Of a stretch of DNA of 64,000 nt, positions 63,671 through 64,000 are shown in pieces; the first letter of the stretch is position 1; each line of letters starts with the position of its first letter. The translations under genes and the position numbers were made by a program. The notes beneath the pieces were generated by a model that saw only the letters and a list, made by a program, of their open reading frames with translations, had not been told where the DNA came from and made no database searches. The DNA is from Streptomyces sp. R41. GTDB taxonomy: Bacteria; Actinomycetota; Actinomycetes; Streptomycetales; Streptomycetaceae. The stretch spans positions 1-64,000 of the forward strand of contig NZ_CP163443.1 of NCBI RefSeq assembly GCF_041053055.1, in the 5' to 3' direction.

Positions 63671-64000
63671 CCAGCCGGCAACGGGTAGGTTCCGTCGGAA
63701 TTCATGGGGATATGTGTTGCCGCTCTGTCCCCAGGCTTGCCATTCAGTCCAATGGGTTGACCATGCTTGTTTTCGAAGCGGACGTAGCCGTTCGGGTATC
63801 TCGACGTCGGGCTCATGATGCGAATCGACGTGGATTTACCTTGCGCGTCGGCGGGCGAGCGCCAAATCATACCCTTTCCGTTTTGGGCGGTACCTGCAGT
63901 CCATTCACCCGTGGTTCCTGCGGGACGCTGCGGAAAAATACTATTTCCTGCAGAAAGCTGCGGACCAAAATTCGGACACGCGGTGCTGTTGTGAACCAGC
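63664..64000 (-). CDS. Polymorphic toxin, C-terminal domain (partial, runs off the window)
   Basis: The open frame enters from the window edge with LVHNSTACPNFGPQLSAGNS, the VLVHN-type junction that separates the HINT/RHS body of polymorphic toxins from the toxin domain. The toxin domain reads GKGMIWRSPADAQGKSTSIR, IMSPTSRYPNGYVRFENKHG, QPIGLNGKPGDRAATHIPMN, SDGTYPLPAGW and stop. This matches a RNase-like toxin tail family, probably BECR-type, but the exact class cannot be fixed. The bulk of the gene (carrier and export part) lies beyond 64000. Confidence 0.75.
   Translation of the reverse strand, partial: LVHNSTACPNFGPQLSAGNSIFPQRPAGTTGEWTAGTAQNGKGMIWRSPADAQGKSTSIRIMSPTSRYPNGYVRFENKHGQPIGLNGKPGDRAATHIPMNSDGTYPLPAGW

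Overview
The window reads as an accessory region of a Streptomyces-type actinomycete. GC is very high throughout, third codon positions are saturated with G/C, GTG starts are common, and the recognisable genes are typical of Streptomyces: DUF6131, PRC-barrel, CsbD-like, DUF1707, DUF4262, DUF6461 and DUF6188 proteins, HATPase/STAS/GAF-ANTAR regulators, a ricin-type lectin, a subtilase and a second sliding clamp. No rRNA, tRNA or CRISPR array was seen. The density of insertion sequences, broken genes and gene-to-gene junctions suggests a chromosome arm or a linear plasmid rather than the core chromosome.

Left part (1-11.5 kb). It opens with one copy of a repeat that recurs at 35.3 kb and 44.9 kb and carries a hairpin terminator. 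A YihY/BrkB membrane protein (minus strand) is followed by a belt of tandem three-base-loop palindromes at 2360-2605 that resembles Streptomyces telomere DNA. Then come small envelope/stress-type genes (DUF6131, two paralogous coiled proteins, a MerR-type regulator, a PRC-barrel protein and a tiny membrane protein), mixed with a frameshifted GAF-ANTAR gene, a broken lipoprotein and an intact SDR oxidoreductase.

11.5-29.5 kb is a mobile-element zone. A DDE transposase gene (NF041680 type) is split exactly by a 2.5-kb serine-recombinase element. A pentapeptide-repeat gene sits between two 207-bp inverted repeats. A dnaN paralogue lies next to an IS982-family transposase. An IS3 element has beheaded a BAAT-type thioesterase, and an IS5 element with a clean TTA target duplication abuts a GNAT gene. 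Between these lie a ricin-like lectin, a DUF1349 protein, a three-repeat secreted protein and a glutaredoxin-like protein.

29.5-48.7 kb holds more cellular genes: a frameshifted DUF1707 protein, three secreted proteins, a TMEM175-like channel, a TetR regulator with a double operator, an anti-sigma-type ATPase, beta-carbonic anhydrase, a Sua5-type threonylcarbamoyl-AMP synthase, SMI1/KNR4 and DUF4262 proteins, a frameshifted XRE regulator, a subtilase, a frameshifted STAS protein and PhoU.

48.9-64 kb has IS21 and ISL3 elements around a second envelope/stress cluster (CsbD-like, two YihY proteins, and a PRC-barrel/YihY chimera killed by a UGA). It ends with two likely toxin-immunity pairs: a secreted NucA/NucB nuclease with a DUF6461 protein, and at the right edge the tail of a polymorphic toxin with a DUF6188 protein. 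All family assignments come from reading the sequence; no database search was run.
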